From Azospirillum sp. RU38E (GTDB lineage: Bacteria > Pseudomonadota > Alphaproteobacteria > Azospirillales > Azospirillaceae), in NCBI RefSeq assembly GCF_900188385.1, contig NZ_FZOI01000010.1, forward strand, positions 124,001 through 188,000: 64,000 nt of DNA. The letters are read 5' to 3'. Shown here piece by piece: positions 44,210-52,190 of the stretch (the first letter of the stretch is position 1; each line of letters starts with the position of its first letter). The notes below the pieces were generated by a model that ran no database searches, was not told the origin of the DNA, and saw only the letters and a program-made list of their open reading frames with translations. Position numbers and translations under genes: made by a program.

Positions 44210-45652
44210 TTAATGTTGATGGATGGTTTTGGTGACAAGGCAGGCGGCCAGACCCTCCGGCCCATCCTCCGACCCGTGGCCGCTCTCCTTGACCCCGCCA
44301 AAGGGGGCGTCGGGGGCGGCCAGTGCGGTGGTGTTGATGGCCACCATGCCCGCTTCGATGGCATCGCCGATCAGGTTGGCCCGGCGCGCATTTTCCGTGA
44401 AGGCGAAGGACGCCAGGCCATAGGGCAGGCGGTTGGCCTGCTCCACCGCTTCATCCAGGGTGGCGAAGGGGGTGGCGACGACCACGGGGCCAAACGGCTC
44501 CTCATTCATGATGCGGGCATTGTTGGGGACATCTGACAAAACCGTCGGCTGCCAGAAGAAGCCCTTGCCTTCAATCGCTTCACCGCCCGTGCGGATGCGG
44601 GCGCCGTGGCGGACGGCATCCTGCACAAGGTCGCTGATGGCGGCCGGGCGGCGCGGGTTGGCCATAGGCCCCATCTGGGTGTCGGGCGCCAGACCGTCGC
44701 CCACCTTCATCTGCGACAGGCGCTTGGCATAGGCTTCCACGAACCGGTCATAGATGCCGTCTTGGACATAGAACCGGGTGGGGGAGACGCAGACTTGGCC
44801 GGCATTGCGCACCTTGCTGTTGGCCAGCATCTCCAGTGTCCGGTCGAAATCGCAATCATCGAAGATGATCACGGGCGCGTGTCCGCCCAGTTCCAGGGTC
44901 GTCACCTTCATCGTGTCGGCGCAGAGCCGCATCAGATGCTTGCCGACCACTGTCGATCCGGTGAAGCTCAGCTTGCGGATGATCGGGCTGGCCAGCAGAT
45001 GGCGCGACACCTCGTCCGGCACGCCAAAGACAAGCTGAACCACATCGGACGGGCAGCCCGCATCAATCAAGGCCTGCACCACGGCCATGGCCGAGGCCGG
45101 GGCCTCTTCCGCCGGTTTCAGGATGACGGAGCAGCCAGCCGCGATGGGCGCGCCCAGCTTGCGGCCGGGATTGTGGATGGGGAAGTTCCAGGGCGCGAAG
45201 GCCGCCACCGGCCCCACCGGCACCTTCATCACCAGTGACCGCTGGCCCGCCGGCCGCACCAGCACGCGGCCATAGACCCGGCGCGCCTCCTCCGCATAGA
45301 AATCGAACAGGCCGGCGCAGGCGATGGTTTCGATCCGGGTTTCGGCCAGGGTCTTGCCTTCCTCCAGCGTGGCGTTGCGGGCGATCAGGTCGGCCCGTTC
45401 GCGCAGCAGGCGGGCAGCATCGCGCAGCACGCGGGCCCGTTCATCAACGGATGTCTTACTCCAGGTCCGGAAGCCACGGTCGGCGGCGGCCAGCGCCCGG
45501 TCCAGGTCGGCGGCACCGGCCAGCGGCAGCTCGCCCAGGGCTTCACCATTGGCCGGGTTGATGACGGTATGGCTGCGGTCGGCCCGCATGATCCATTCGC
45601 CATCAATATACATGCCGAGTTTGGGATAGTCGGTGGAAGTCTGGTCAACCAA
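44210..45652 (-). CDS. NAD-dependent aldehyde dehydrogenase (probably aromatic aldehyde)
   Basis: This ALDH-superfamily enzyme (480 aa) has FAPWNFPIHNPGRKLGAPIAAG (near residue 145), the catalytic glutamate in TLELGGHAPVI (near 250), the catalytic cysteine in NAGQVCVSPTRF (near 285) and the terminal NEEPFGPVV segment. The proposed start is a TTG at 45652, six bases after AAAGGA; an in-frame GTG seven codons upstream has no ribosome site. It lies between the stilbene-cleaving oxygenase and the decarboxylase. The simplest role is oxidation of vanillin-like aldehydes released by stilbene cleavage to the corresponding benzoates. Confidence 0.88.
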   Translation of the reverse strand: MVDQTSTDYPKLGMYIDGEWIMRADRSHTVINPANGEALGELPLAGAADLDRALAAADRGFRTWSKTSVDERARVLRDAARLLRERADLIARNATLEEGKTLAETRIETIACAGLFDFYAEEARRVYGRVLVRPAGQRSLVMKVPVGPVAAFAPWNFPIHNPGRKLGAPIAAGCSVILKPAEEAPASAMAVVQALIDAGCPSDVVQLVFGVPDEVSRHLLASPIIRKLSFTGSTVVGKHLMRLCADTMKVTTLELGGHAPVIIFDDCDFDRTLEMLANSKVRNAGQVCVSPTRFYVQDGIYDRFVEAYAKRLSQMKVGDGLAPDTQMGPMANPRRPAAISDLVQDAVRHGARIRTGGEAIEGKGFFWQPTVLSDVPNNARIMNEEPFGPVVVATPFATLDEAVEQANRLPYGLASFAFTENARRANLIGDAIEAGMVAINTTALAAPDAPFGGVKESGHGSEDGPEGLAACLVTKTIHQH

Positions 45653-45685
45653 AATTGATCCTTTCGGTCGCACGAAATGGGAAGG

Positions 45686-47149
45686 TCAGGCTTTGGTGGT
45701 GGTCTGGGCCGGTGCCCAGTTGCCATGCAGTCCCTGACGGATGCGGAAGGGCAGGCCGATGGTCGCGATGGGACCGGCCGCCAGATTAAGGGCGTTGAAC
45801 AGCAGCAGGCGGGAGGCGTGCTCCACCAGCCGGTTCTCGATCACCACGATGTAACCGTCGCCTTCGGCATTGGAGCCGGGGCGCGGAATGAAGGCCGGTT
45901 CCTGGAAGGAGGAGGTGGAGCCAACCCAATAGGTGTCGGTCTCCCCCGTTTCCAGGTCGATGCGGCCCAGCGTGTTCATCATCAGGCCCGACGCGCTGCG
46001 CCCGCCCGGCAGGTCCACGGGCTTGGTCATGTCCTGCACAAGCTGCCAGCCATAGCGGTTCTTCACCCCGGCAAACCGGTCATCGATGCGGGGGAACTCG
46101 CCGACCAGATGGGCCAGCGGCGCCATCTGGATGTCGTCGCTGTTGGCACTCATATCCACCGTCCAGCGCGTCATGGTCGCGGCGGCTTCATGTGGCTGGA
46201 ACGGCGCGCCTTCGGTATCGGGGAAGAAGGGGAACATGTTGCCCTTCGCCATCGGCACATCGAAATGTACCTTGCTGCCATCCTCATGCGCATTCATGAC
46301 GTGGCTGGCAAAGCAGGTGGGGGCGGAGAACCAGCGGATATCTTCCGCCCCGCCATGGCGCGGCAGCACGCCCAGATGCACCGGCCGCCCCCGGTCGAAG
46401 CCGAAATGCGGCAGGCCGGCCTTCAGCCGTTCCCAGGAACCGACGATGGGCACCACGTGGAAGACGACGTAATTTTCGGTAAATCCGAAGTCGTGCATCA
46501 TGCAGTAATAGGGGATCTCGAACCAGACCTCGTTCGTGATCTGCCCTTCCGCGCTGATCGTGTAATAGACCATGTCGCGGGTACACAGGCCCTTGGCGGC
46601 ATAGCCGAAGCTCAACATCTCACCGGTGCGCGGGTCGATCTTGGGATGGGCGGAGAAGGTCTGCGATGTCATGGCCCCGCCGAAATCATAGGTCGGGTCC
46701 AGCGTCTCCAGCGTTTCCGGGTCCATGATGACGGGCGGGCTGTCCTCCTTCAGGGCGAACAGCTTGCCGGCATGAACGATGACATTGGTGTTGGCGGTGC
46801 CGCGCACCTCCCCCTGCACGCTGTCATCATCGGTCAGCGGGTTGCGGTAGGCACCGAACAGGGCGCGGCCGGCCTGACGTTCCAGGGTGAATTTGTCGGT
46901 ACGGACCCAGCGCTGCTGCAGGGCGACATTGCCATCCTTGAAGCGGAAGCGCGTCACCATGCCGTCGCCGTTGAACCAGATATCGTCACCGGCCAGCGGC
47001 GGGAATTGCGGGTCTGGCGCCACGCGGTAGAAGCTGCCATCCAGATCGGCGGGAACGGCGCCATCCAGCACGGGCAGGTGATTGACATCCGCCTCCACGC
47101 CCGAGGGGGCGAAGAAACCGGTGAAGTTGGGCGTATTGGGAAATTTCAT
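45686..47149 (-). CDS. Lignostilbene-alpha,beta-dioxygenase-like carotenoid oxygenase
   Basis: This non-heme iron oxygenase (487 aa) of the carotenoid cleavage family cuts the central double bond of stilbenes to give two aromatic aldehydes. The four iron-binding histidines are seen in FSAHPKID (near residue 167), YYCMMHDFG (near 218), FASHVMNAHEDG (near 283) and RQGLHGNW (near 475). NPLTDDDSVQGEVRGTANTN (near 103) is typical of the Sphingomonas lignostilbene dioxygenases rather than plant enzymes. It lies third in the TonB receptor-MFS-oxygenase-dehydrogenase-decarboxylase operon. Confidence 0.9.
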   Translation of the reverse strand: MKFPNTPNFTGFFAPSGVEADVNHLPVLDGAVPADLDGSFYRVAPDPQFPPLAGDDIWFNGDGMVTRFRFKDGNVALQQRWVRTDKFTLERQAGRALFGAYRNPLTDDDSVQGEVRGTANTNVIVHAGKLFALKEDSPPVIMDPETLETLDPTYDFGGAMTSQTFSAHPKIDPRTGEMLSFGYAAKGLCTRDMVYYTISAEGQITNEVWFEIPYYCMMHDFGFTENYVVFHVVPIVGSWERLKAGLPHFGFDRGRPVHLGVLPRHGGAEDIRWFSAPTCFASHVMNAHEDGSKVHFDVPMAKGNMFPFFPDTEGAPFQPHEAAATMTRWTVDMSANSDDIQMAPLAHLVGEFPRIDDRFAGVKNRYGWQLVQDMTKPVDLPGGRSASGLMMNTLGRIDLETGETDTYWVGSTSSFQEPAFIPRPGSNAEGDGYIVVIENRLVEHASRLLLFNALNLAAGPIATIGLPFRIRQGLHGNWAPAQTTTKA

Positions 47150-47186
47150 GATAGGCCCCTTGCACGGAAAATGTCAGGACGGATGG

Positions 47187-48515
47187 TCATGGGCGCTCTT
47201 CCGCCGCGATGGCGCGGGCGGCCAGCCCGTAATGCAGGGCGGCCCAGGCATAGAGACCGATGCTGGCCAGAAGCGCGCTGCGCACCCCGATGGCCGAGGC
47301 GGCGGCCGCGTCGGTGACGCCGGAGGCGGTGGCGAACAGGTCGCTGAGCAGGCCCAGCAGCGGCGGGCCGAAACCCACCCCCACCATGGTGGAGACGAAG
47401 AAATAGACGAAAGCCGCCGTGGTGCGCTGCTGTGGTGCCACCATGTTCTGGAAGGCGACCAGCGTGGGCACCGAATGGAAGAACAGGAACACGCCGGCGA
47501 GGGTGATCAGGGTCACCGCCGCGACATGATTATCCAGCCCGTAGCCGGCCAGATAGAGCGGCACGCTGGTGGCGATACCGCAGAAGGGCAGCAGCGCATA
47601 CCAGCGCCGGCCGCGCCGGGCGATGAAGTCAATGCCGAAGCCCCCCAGGCTCATCCCCGCCGTCGATGCCGTGGTGCTGATGATCGCCACATAGAAGGCG
47701 GTTGTGGTCAGCGGCAATTCATGCACACGCATGAAAAAGGGGGCTGTGAAGGCGCCGCCCGCGAACAAAGCCATGCTGGCCAGCGCCAGACCGGCCAGCA
47801 TGTGGCGAAAGGCCGGGCGGCGGAACATCTGCGCAAACACCTCCCGCGTCCGGGGCGGGGTGGCGGCGGGGGCGGCGACATTGCCCCCGGCCAGCCCGTC
47901 GCTATGCCCGCGCGGCGGGTCGCGCAGCAGCAGGCGGAACAGCAGGGCCACCACCAGACCCGGCGCGCAGACCAGCATCAGGGCCACGCGCCAGCCATGA
48001 TCCTGCGCCAGCCAGGCCGCCACCACGGAACCCATCAAGGCCCCCACCGGGGCGCCCAGCCGCATCACGGTCAGGGCAAAGCCCCGCCGGTGGGGCGGGA
48101 AATGGTCGCCGATCAGCGAGGTGCAGGGCGCCTGGACCCCAGCCTCCCCGATGCCAACGCCAATGCGGCACAGGAACAGCGCCCAGATATTGGTCGCCAT
48201 GCCGCAGAGCAGGCTCATCAGCGAAAACACGGCGACCGAGACGGAAATGATGGTGACCCGGTCGCGCCGTTCTGCCAGCCGGGCGATGGGCAGGCCCAGC
48301 GTGGAATAAAGAATGGCGAAGGCCAGCCCACCCAGCAGGCCGAACTGAAAATCGCTGAGCCCCAAATCCTTTTTGATCGGCTCCGCCAATGTCTGGATGA
48401 TCACCCGGTCGACATAGGCGAAGGCCGATACCAGCAGGATCAGCACCAGCAAGGTCGCGCGGTAGCCACGCCCGAACAGGGGGTCATCCACGGCCTTCTG
48501 TACCGGAGAGGTCAT
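47187..48515 (-). CDS. MFS transporter, spinster-like family
   Basis: This 442-aa major-facilitator permease has 12 helices. It has the segment YVDRVIIQTLAEPIKKDLGLSD after helix 1, the spinster-type ILYSTLGLPIARLAERRDRV loop between helices 2 and 3, and GIGEAGVQAPCTSLIGDHFPP in helix 4. It probably carries the aromatic compound across the inner membrane after the TonB receptor has brought it to the periplasm (inference from order). The longer frame begins 36 codons earlier, inside the hairpin region, and is not favoured. Confidence 0.9.
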   Translation of the reverse strand: MTSPVQKAVDDPLFGRGYRATLLVLILLVSAFAYVDRVIIQTLAEPIKKDLGLSDFQFGLLGGLAFAILYSTLGLPIARLAERRDRVTIISVSVAVFSLMSLLCGMATNIWALFLCRIGVGIGEAGVQAPCTSLIGDHFPPHRRGFALTVMRLGAPVGALMGSVVAAWLAQDHGWRVALMLVCAPGLVVALLFRLLLRDPPRGHSDGLAGGNVAAPAATPPRTREVFAQMFRRPAFRHMLAGLALASMALFAGGAFTAPFFMRVHELPLTTTAFYVAIISTTASTAGMSLGGFGIDFIARRGRRWYALLPFCGIATSVPLYLAGYGLDNHVAAVTLITLAGVFLFFHSVPTLVAFQNMVAPQQRTTAAFVYFFVSTMVGVGFGPPLLGLLSDLFATASGVTDAAAASAIGVRSALLASIGLYAWAALHYGLAARAIAAEERP

Positions 48516-48542
48516 ATCGACCCTACTTTCTTGCCTGAAAGT

Positions 48543-48565
48543 GGGAGGGCCGCGCGGGCCCTCCC
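48543..48565 (-). terminator. Hairpin between TonB receptor and MFS genes (attenuator-like)
   Basis: A 9-bp stem GGGAGGGCC (48543-48551) with GGCCCTCCC (48557-48565) lies in the 58-bp gap inside the operon. A second small stem ACTTTC/GAAAGT (48525-48542) follows on the minus strand. There is no good T-run, so it may reduce expression of downstream genes relative to the receptor or protect the receptor mRNA end rather than stop transcription completely. Confidence 0.45.
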
Positions 48566-48573
48566 CTGATGGA

Positions 48574-51450
48574 TCAGAAGGAGAAGCGGAAGCCGGCCTT
48601 GAAGGTGCGGCCGATGCTGTCATAGAGGACCGGGTTGGTCACACCAAAGCTGGAGGGCAGGTCATTGGGCGGATCGCGGTCGAACAGGTTGTTCACGATG
48701 CCGAACAACTGCACCTTCCTGTCATTGATGGTCAGGTCATACTGGGCATTCAGGTTGAACAGCCAGTAATCATCGACCCGGTTGTCGCTGATGCTGTTGG
48801 GCAGCGTCGGGCTGTAGCCGGACTGGTGCGGACCGATCAGCGTGGCATTATAGACCCCGCGGGAGATGTAGCGCGATTGCAGGGTGCCGGTGAAATCACC
48901 CAGGGCATAGGTGGCGCTGAGCGTGCCGGTGAAGGTCGGCAGGCCGGAGGGCTGGGAGGTGGGCGCTCCGTTCATCCCGGCCCGGTCGACCGAGGCGCCC
49001 GTGGCATCGATGGTGATCAGGTCGAACAGATAGGTGCCGAGCGCGCGCAGGGTCAGGTCGCCATCCCCCAGGGCCAGCTTGTAGCGGGCCTCGATATCCA
49101 CCCCGCGCGTCTTCAGCGTGTTCAGGTTCAGATTGGCATTGTTGACGCTGGTGATGGCACCGGCCGCATTGCGGGTGATCAGGGAACAGAGATCGCTGGC
49201 CCCGGCAGCACAGCGATTGATGATGACCTGACCGCCCAGCGTGGTGATGGCGCCATCCAGGCTGATGTCGAAATAATCGGCGGAGAATTGCAGATCATCC
49301 ACCGGGGTGACGACCGCACCCACCGTCCAGGTCTTGGCGATTTCCGGCTGTAGCTTGGTATTGCCACTCAATACAACAGAGGTGAGCGCGCTGCCACCGG
49401 TATTGGGATCGGTCAGGAACTGGAAGCTGGTGCTGGCGGGGGCGTTGAGTTCGAAGAAGTTCGGCGCGCGGATATCGCGCGACCGGGTGCCGCGCAGCCG
49501 CAGGAAATCCGTGGGCTCCCAGGACAGGCCGGCCTTCCAGCTCCAGACCGAGCCACTGGTGGAATAATCGGTCAGGCGCACGCCGCCATTGACCGACAGG
49601 CTTTCAGCAAACGGCACCGATTTCAGCAGCGGCACGCCCAGTTCGGCATAGCCTTCCTTCACCTTGATATCGGGGCCGCTGATGGACTGGCCCGAGCTGG
49701 TGAGGAAGCGCAGGGCCGATGAGACCGGATCGGTGCTGCCGGCCACACTTTCCACCCGATATTCGGCCCCCGTGGCGAAGGAAACCGCGCCGGCGGGCAG
49801 TTCCGCGATGGTCCCGGAAATATTGGCCGAGGCGACCTGCTGGATCAGGTGTGTCTTCTGCCAGGCCGTGCCATAGGCATAGGCGACGGCCTCGGGCGAG
49901 AAGCGGTTCTCACCGAACAGGTTCAGCGGCTTGCACCCGGCCACCAGCGGGTTGGTCGGCGTGGTCAGGGTCGACCGGCAGACGATATTGCCATTGGCGA
50001 CACCGTTCTGGAACAGGCCCTGATCCACCGCATCCACCGCACGGGCGAAATTGTCGGTGATCTGGGTGTTGCGCGTTTCCTGTTCATAATTGGTCCGGCC
50101 ATACTGGTAATAGGCATCCCATTGCCAGTCATCGCTGAGATCGCCCTTGGCCCCGGTGACAAGGCGATAGGTCTCCCGCTCGACCTCTGCCACGGGCGGG
50201 CCGATATCATTGGAGACGCGGCCGAAGGAGAAGCTGCTCTGGCCGGCCGTCACCAACTGCGCGCGCAAGGCCGCCGGCAGATAGGCATTGTCGCGCTGGA
50301 TGGTGATATTGCCGGTATTGCGGGCCGAGGCGCCGATGGTTTCCGCGTTCGTGCGGCCATAAGAACCCTCCATGAACAGTTCGATACTGTCCGTGGCCTG
50401 ATATTTGGCATGGAACAGGCCGGAATAGCGCTCCACCGGTGCCATCAGGGGGAAGTTATTATAGAAGCCATTGACCGGATCGGCGCTGCCACCCGACTGG
50501 AACAGGCCGCCATTGGAGAAGGCGGGGCCGGTGGCGTAATAGGTGCCGTAATCATGATTGAAATAGCTGCCATCGGGCCGGAACTCGATGCCGCGCAACA
50601 CGCCGGAGGTGATCAGCCCGCCCAGGGAAGCCGTGGCCGTGCGGGAATTGGGCAGCAGAATCTGGCGCGCCAGCCCGTTGGTCTGCGGTGTCGGGTTGGA
50701 AATGGTGTTGTAGCTTTCGGCACACCAGTCGCGGCTGTAACAGTCGCCCATGCCCTTATTGTTGGAATATTCACCGCCCAGCACAATATGGCCGCGGCCA
50801 TTGGCAAAATCGGTGCCGCCGGCCAGGGTGGCATAGATCTCCCGATTATCATCCTCCTGCGACAGGCCATATTGCACGCTGCCGCGCACGCCCTGCAGAT
50901 TGGTGTTGAGAATGACATTGACCACACCGGCCACCGCGTCGGAGCCATAGGCGGCAGAGGCGCCGCCGGTGACCACTTCGCTGCGTTCGATCAGCACGGT
51001 CGGGATCAGGTTCAGGTCAACGGAACCCGACGGCGAATTACCGCTGCCGGCGATGGTGCTGGCGACAAAGCGGCGGCCATTGACCAGCACCAGCGTGCGC
51101 TGTGCGCCCAGGCCCCGCAGATCGGCCAGATTGGCGCCGGCATTGCTGGAGAAGATGCCGACGGTGGCCGGCGTCGATTGCGGGCGGAAGGAGGGCAGGG
51201 TGTTCAGCATGTCGGCCACATTGGACACACCCTGGCGTTGCAGCTCCACCTCCCCCATCACGGTCACCGGTGTCGGGGCGGCAAAGCCCGTCATCGGCAG
51301 ACGGGTGCCGGTGACGACGATCTCCTCCAGGGAGTCGAGTGTCTGATGTGGCGCACCCGTGGCGTCTTGTGCTGCGGCGGGATTGGCCAGGGCGGCAAGG
51401 ACGGCCAGGATGCTGGCGCCGGTCAACCGGTGCGCCGGTGAGTGCCTCAT
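48574..51450 (-). CDS. TonB-dependent receptor of the lignin-aromatic operon
   Basis: This 958-aa receptor has a signal peptide (residues 1-27, ending PAAAQ), TonB box LEEIVVTGTR and a plug (residues about 40-190). The plug carries VADMLNTLPSFRP, ADLRGLGAQRTLVLVNGRR and GGASAAYGSDAVAGVVN, the motifs of the Xanthomonas/sphingomonad nutrient receptors. The barrel ends in GRTFKAGFRFSF. The ATG at 51450 follows GAGAGGAAATCC; an earlier one at 51504 would add 18 residues and overlap the operator area. It heads a five-gene operon, so it probably imports lignin-derived dimers or stilbenes. Confidence 0.93.
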   Translation of the reverse strand: MRHSPAHRLTGASILAVLAALANPAAAQDATGAPHQTLDSLEEIVVTGTRLPMTGFAAPTPVTVMGEVELQRQGVSNVADMLNTLPSFRPQSTPATVGIFSSNAGANLADLRGLGAQRTLVLVNGRRFVASTIAGSGNSPSGSVDLNLIPTVLIERSEVVTGGASAAYGSDAVAGVVNVILNTNLQGVRGSVQYGLSQEDDNREIYATLAGGTDFANGRGHIVLGGEYSNNKGMGDCYSRDWCAESYNTISNPTPQTNGLARQILLPNSRTATASLGGLITSGVLRGIEFRPDGSYFNHDYGTYYATGPAFSNGGLFQSGGSADPVNGFYNNFPLMAPVERYSGLFHAKYQATDSIELFMEGSYGRTNAETIGASARNTGNITIQRDNAYLPAALRAQLVTAGQSSFSFGRVSNDIGPPVAEVERETYRLVTGAKGDLSDDWQWDAYYQYGRTNYEQETRNTQITDNFARAVDAVDQGLFQNGVANGNIVCRSTLTTPTNPLVAGCKPLNLFGENRFSPEAVAYAYGTAWQKTHLIQQVASANISGTIAELPAGAVSFATGAEYRVESVAGSTDPVSSALRFLTSSGQSISGPDIKVKEGYAELGVPLLKSVPFAESLSVNGGVRLTDYSTSGSVWSWKAGLSWEPTDFLRLRGTRSRDIRAPNFFELNAPASTSFQFLTDPNTGGSALTSVVLSGNTKLQPEIAKTWTVGAVVTPVDDLQFSADYFDISLDGAITTLGGQVIINRCAAGASDLCSLITRNAAGAITSVNNANLNLNTLKTRGVDIEARYKLALGDGDLTLRALGTYLFDLITIDATGASVDRAGMNGAPTSQPSGLPTFTGTLSATYALGDFTGTLQSRYISRGVYNATLIGPHQSGYSPTLPNSISDNRVDDYWLFNLNAQYDLTINDRKVQLFGIVNNLFDRDPPNDLPSSFGVTNPVLYDSIGRTFKAGFRFSF

Positions 51451-51510
51451 GTGGATTTCCTCTCCCTGCGATGCGCTGGCCATACAGCTTGCATGGCAGC
51501 GCATTCGTTC

Positions 51511-51544
51511 ATTGATTATTCAATAACATTATTGATAACTCAAT
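51511..51544 (-). promoter_or_regulatory. Tandem ATTGA-N4-TCAAT operators
   Basis: Two copies of the palindrome ATTGA-N4-TCAAT, ATTGATTATTCAAT (51511-51524) and ATTGATAACTCAAT (51531-51544), lie 20 bp apart and 61-94 bp upstream of the receptor start. A third identical copy is at 51883-51896. Their AT-rich promoter setting fits a repressor (GntR, MarR or TetR type) whose gene is not adjacent. Confidence 0.65.
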
Positions 51545-51935
51545 GATGTGTGCCTTGGCAAGGGGGTTCAGAAAAATTGATCAGGTGTTTCCGGTGCTGT
51601 CCGCAAGCTGGTTGGCGGGAAGGATGACAGCGCTGGCCGGGATTAAGCTTGCTGAGCAATATATTGTATTTGTTGTATTTTTTTAGAAATGCTGCTCTGA
51701 GTCTGACTTCAATGGTATGCGATCGGCATCTTGCCCGCCAGCAATTTCGCCATCAGCATTGCTTCTGATCCACCGGTCCCTAACCCCGGCTCCTGAACGG
51801 AAAATGTCATGCCTCATGCTTCGGTTTCTCACCGTCGTGCATGAGAAATCCTTGCCTTGCGCACTGGCAGGTGGATTATAATATTGATTATTCAATAATT
51901 TTGGGCAGTGAATAGCCCAGGCTGGTCGGTCGCTG
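51545..51935. other. Intergenic region with third ATTGA-N4-TCAAT site (51883-51896)
   Basis: This long gap upstream of the receptor has no supportable gene. A minus-strand frame of 70 codons at 51683-51895 shows no domain or ribosome site. The only clear feature is the third copy of ATTGATTATTCAAT at 51883-51896, about 340 bp from the promoter pair, which could allow DNA looping. AT content is above that of the surroundings. Confidence 0.45.
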
Positions 51936-52017
51936 CCGTGCGGCCCGTGCCGCGTGAAGCCAAGCCGTTGTCAGGTTCGCGCCTGCGATTGAGTGACCTG
52001 ATCAGAACAGGCAAGCG
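51936..52017 (+). repeat. Degenerate relic of the mosaic palindromic element
   Basis: A GCGGCCCGTGCCGC hairpin is followed by GTGAAGCCAAG (51954-51964) and GCGATTGAGTGACC (51985-51998), in the same order and spacing as copies B-E. The third hairpin and outer stems are badly eroded. It lies directly beside copy D, in the same orientation, which suggests an old copy next to a recent one. Confidence 0.5.
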
Positions 52018-52021
52018 GCAT

Positions 52022-52134
52022 TATACCAATCCGCCGCTTGGTAGCGGCGCAAGCCAAGGGCGCGGAAGCGCCCGCCCGGCGCATGAGGGAAAGCAAAATC
52101 TCCCTGGATCGGTCACGATCAAGGGAGATTGGTA
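52022..52134 (+). repeat. Mosaic palindromic element, copy D (internally deleted)
   Basis: Copy D begins TATACCAATCCGCC and ends GATTGGTATC. It lacks the second arm of the left stem and the first core hairpin, a loss of about 48 bp compared with C and E. It retains hairpin 2, the GCAAGCCAAG linker, hairpin 3 and the complete right stem (52097-52130), which is identical to those of C and E. It lies 57 bp downstream of the RND permease stop. Confidence 0.85.
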
Positions 52135-52190
52135 TCACGTTTGAAAGAAGGGGGGCCTTGGGTCGAACGTGACCCAAGGCCCGTTGTTTC

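Noticed and set aside
51683-51895. 70-codon minus-strand frame in the large gap upstream of the receptor
   Set aside because: No domain, no ribosome site, and it overlaps the third palindromic operator.
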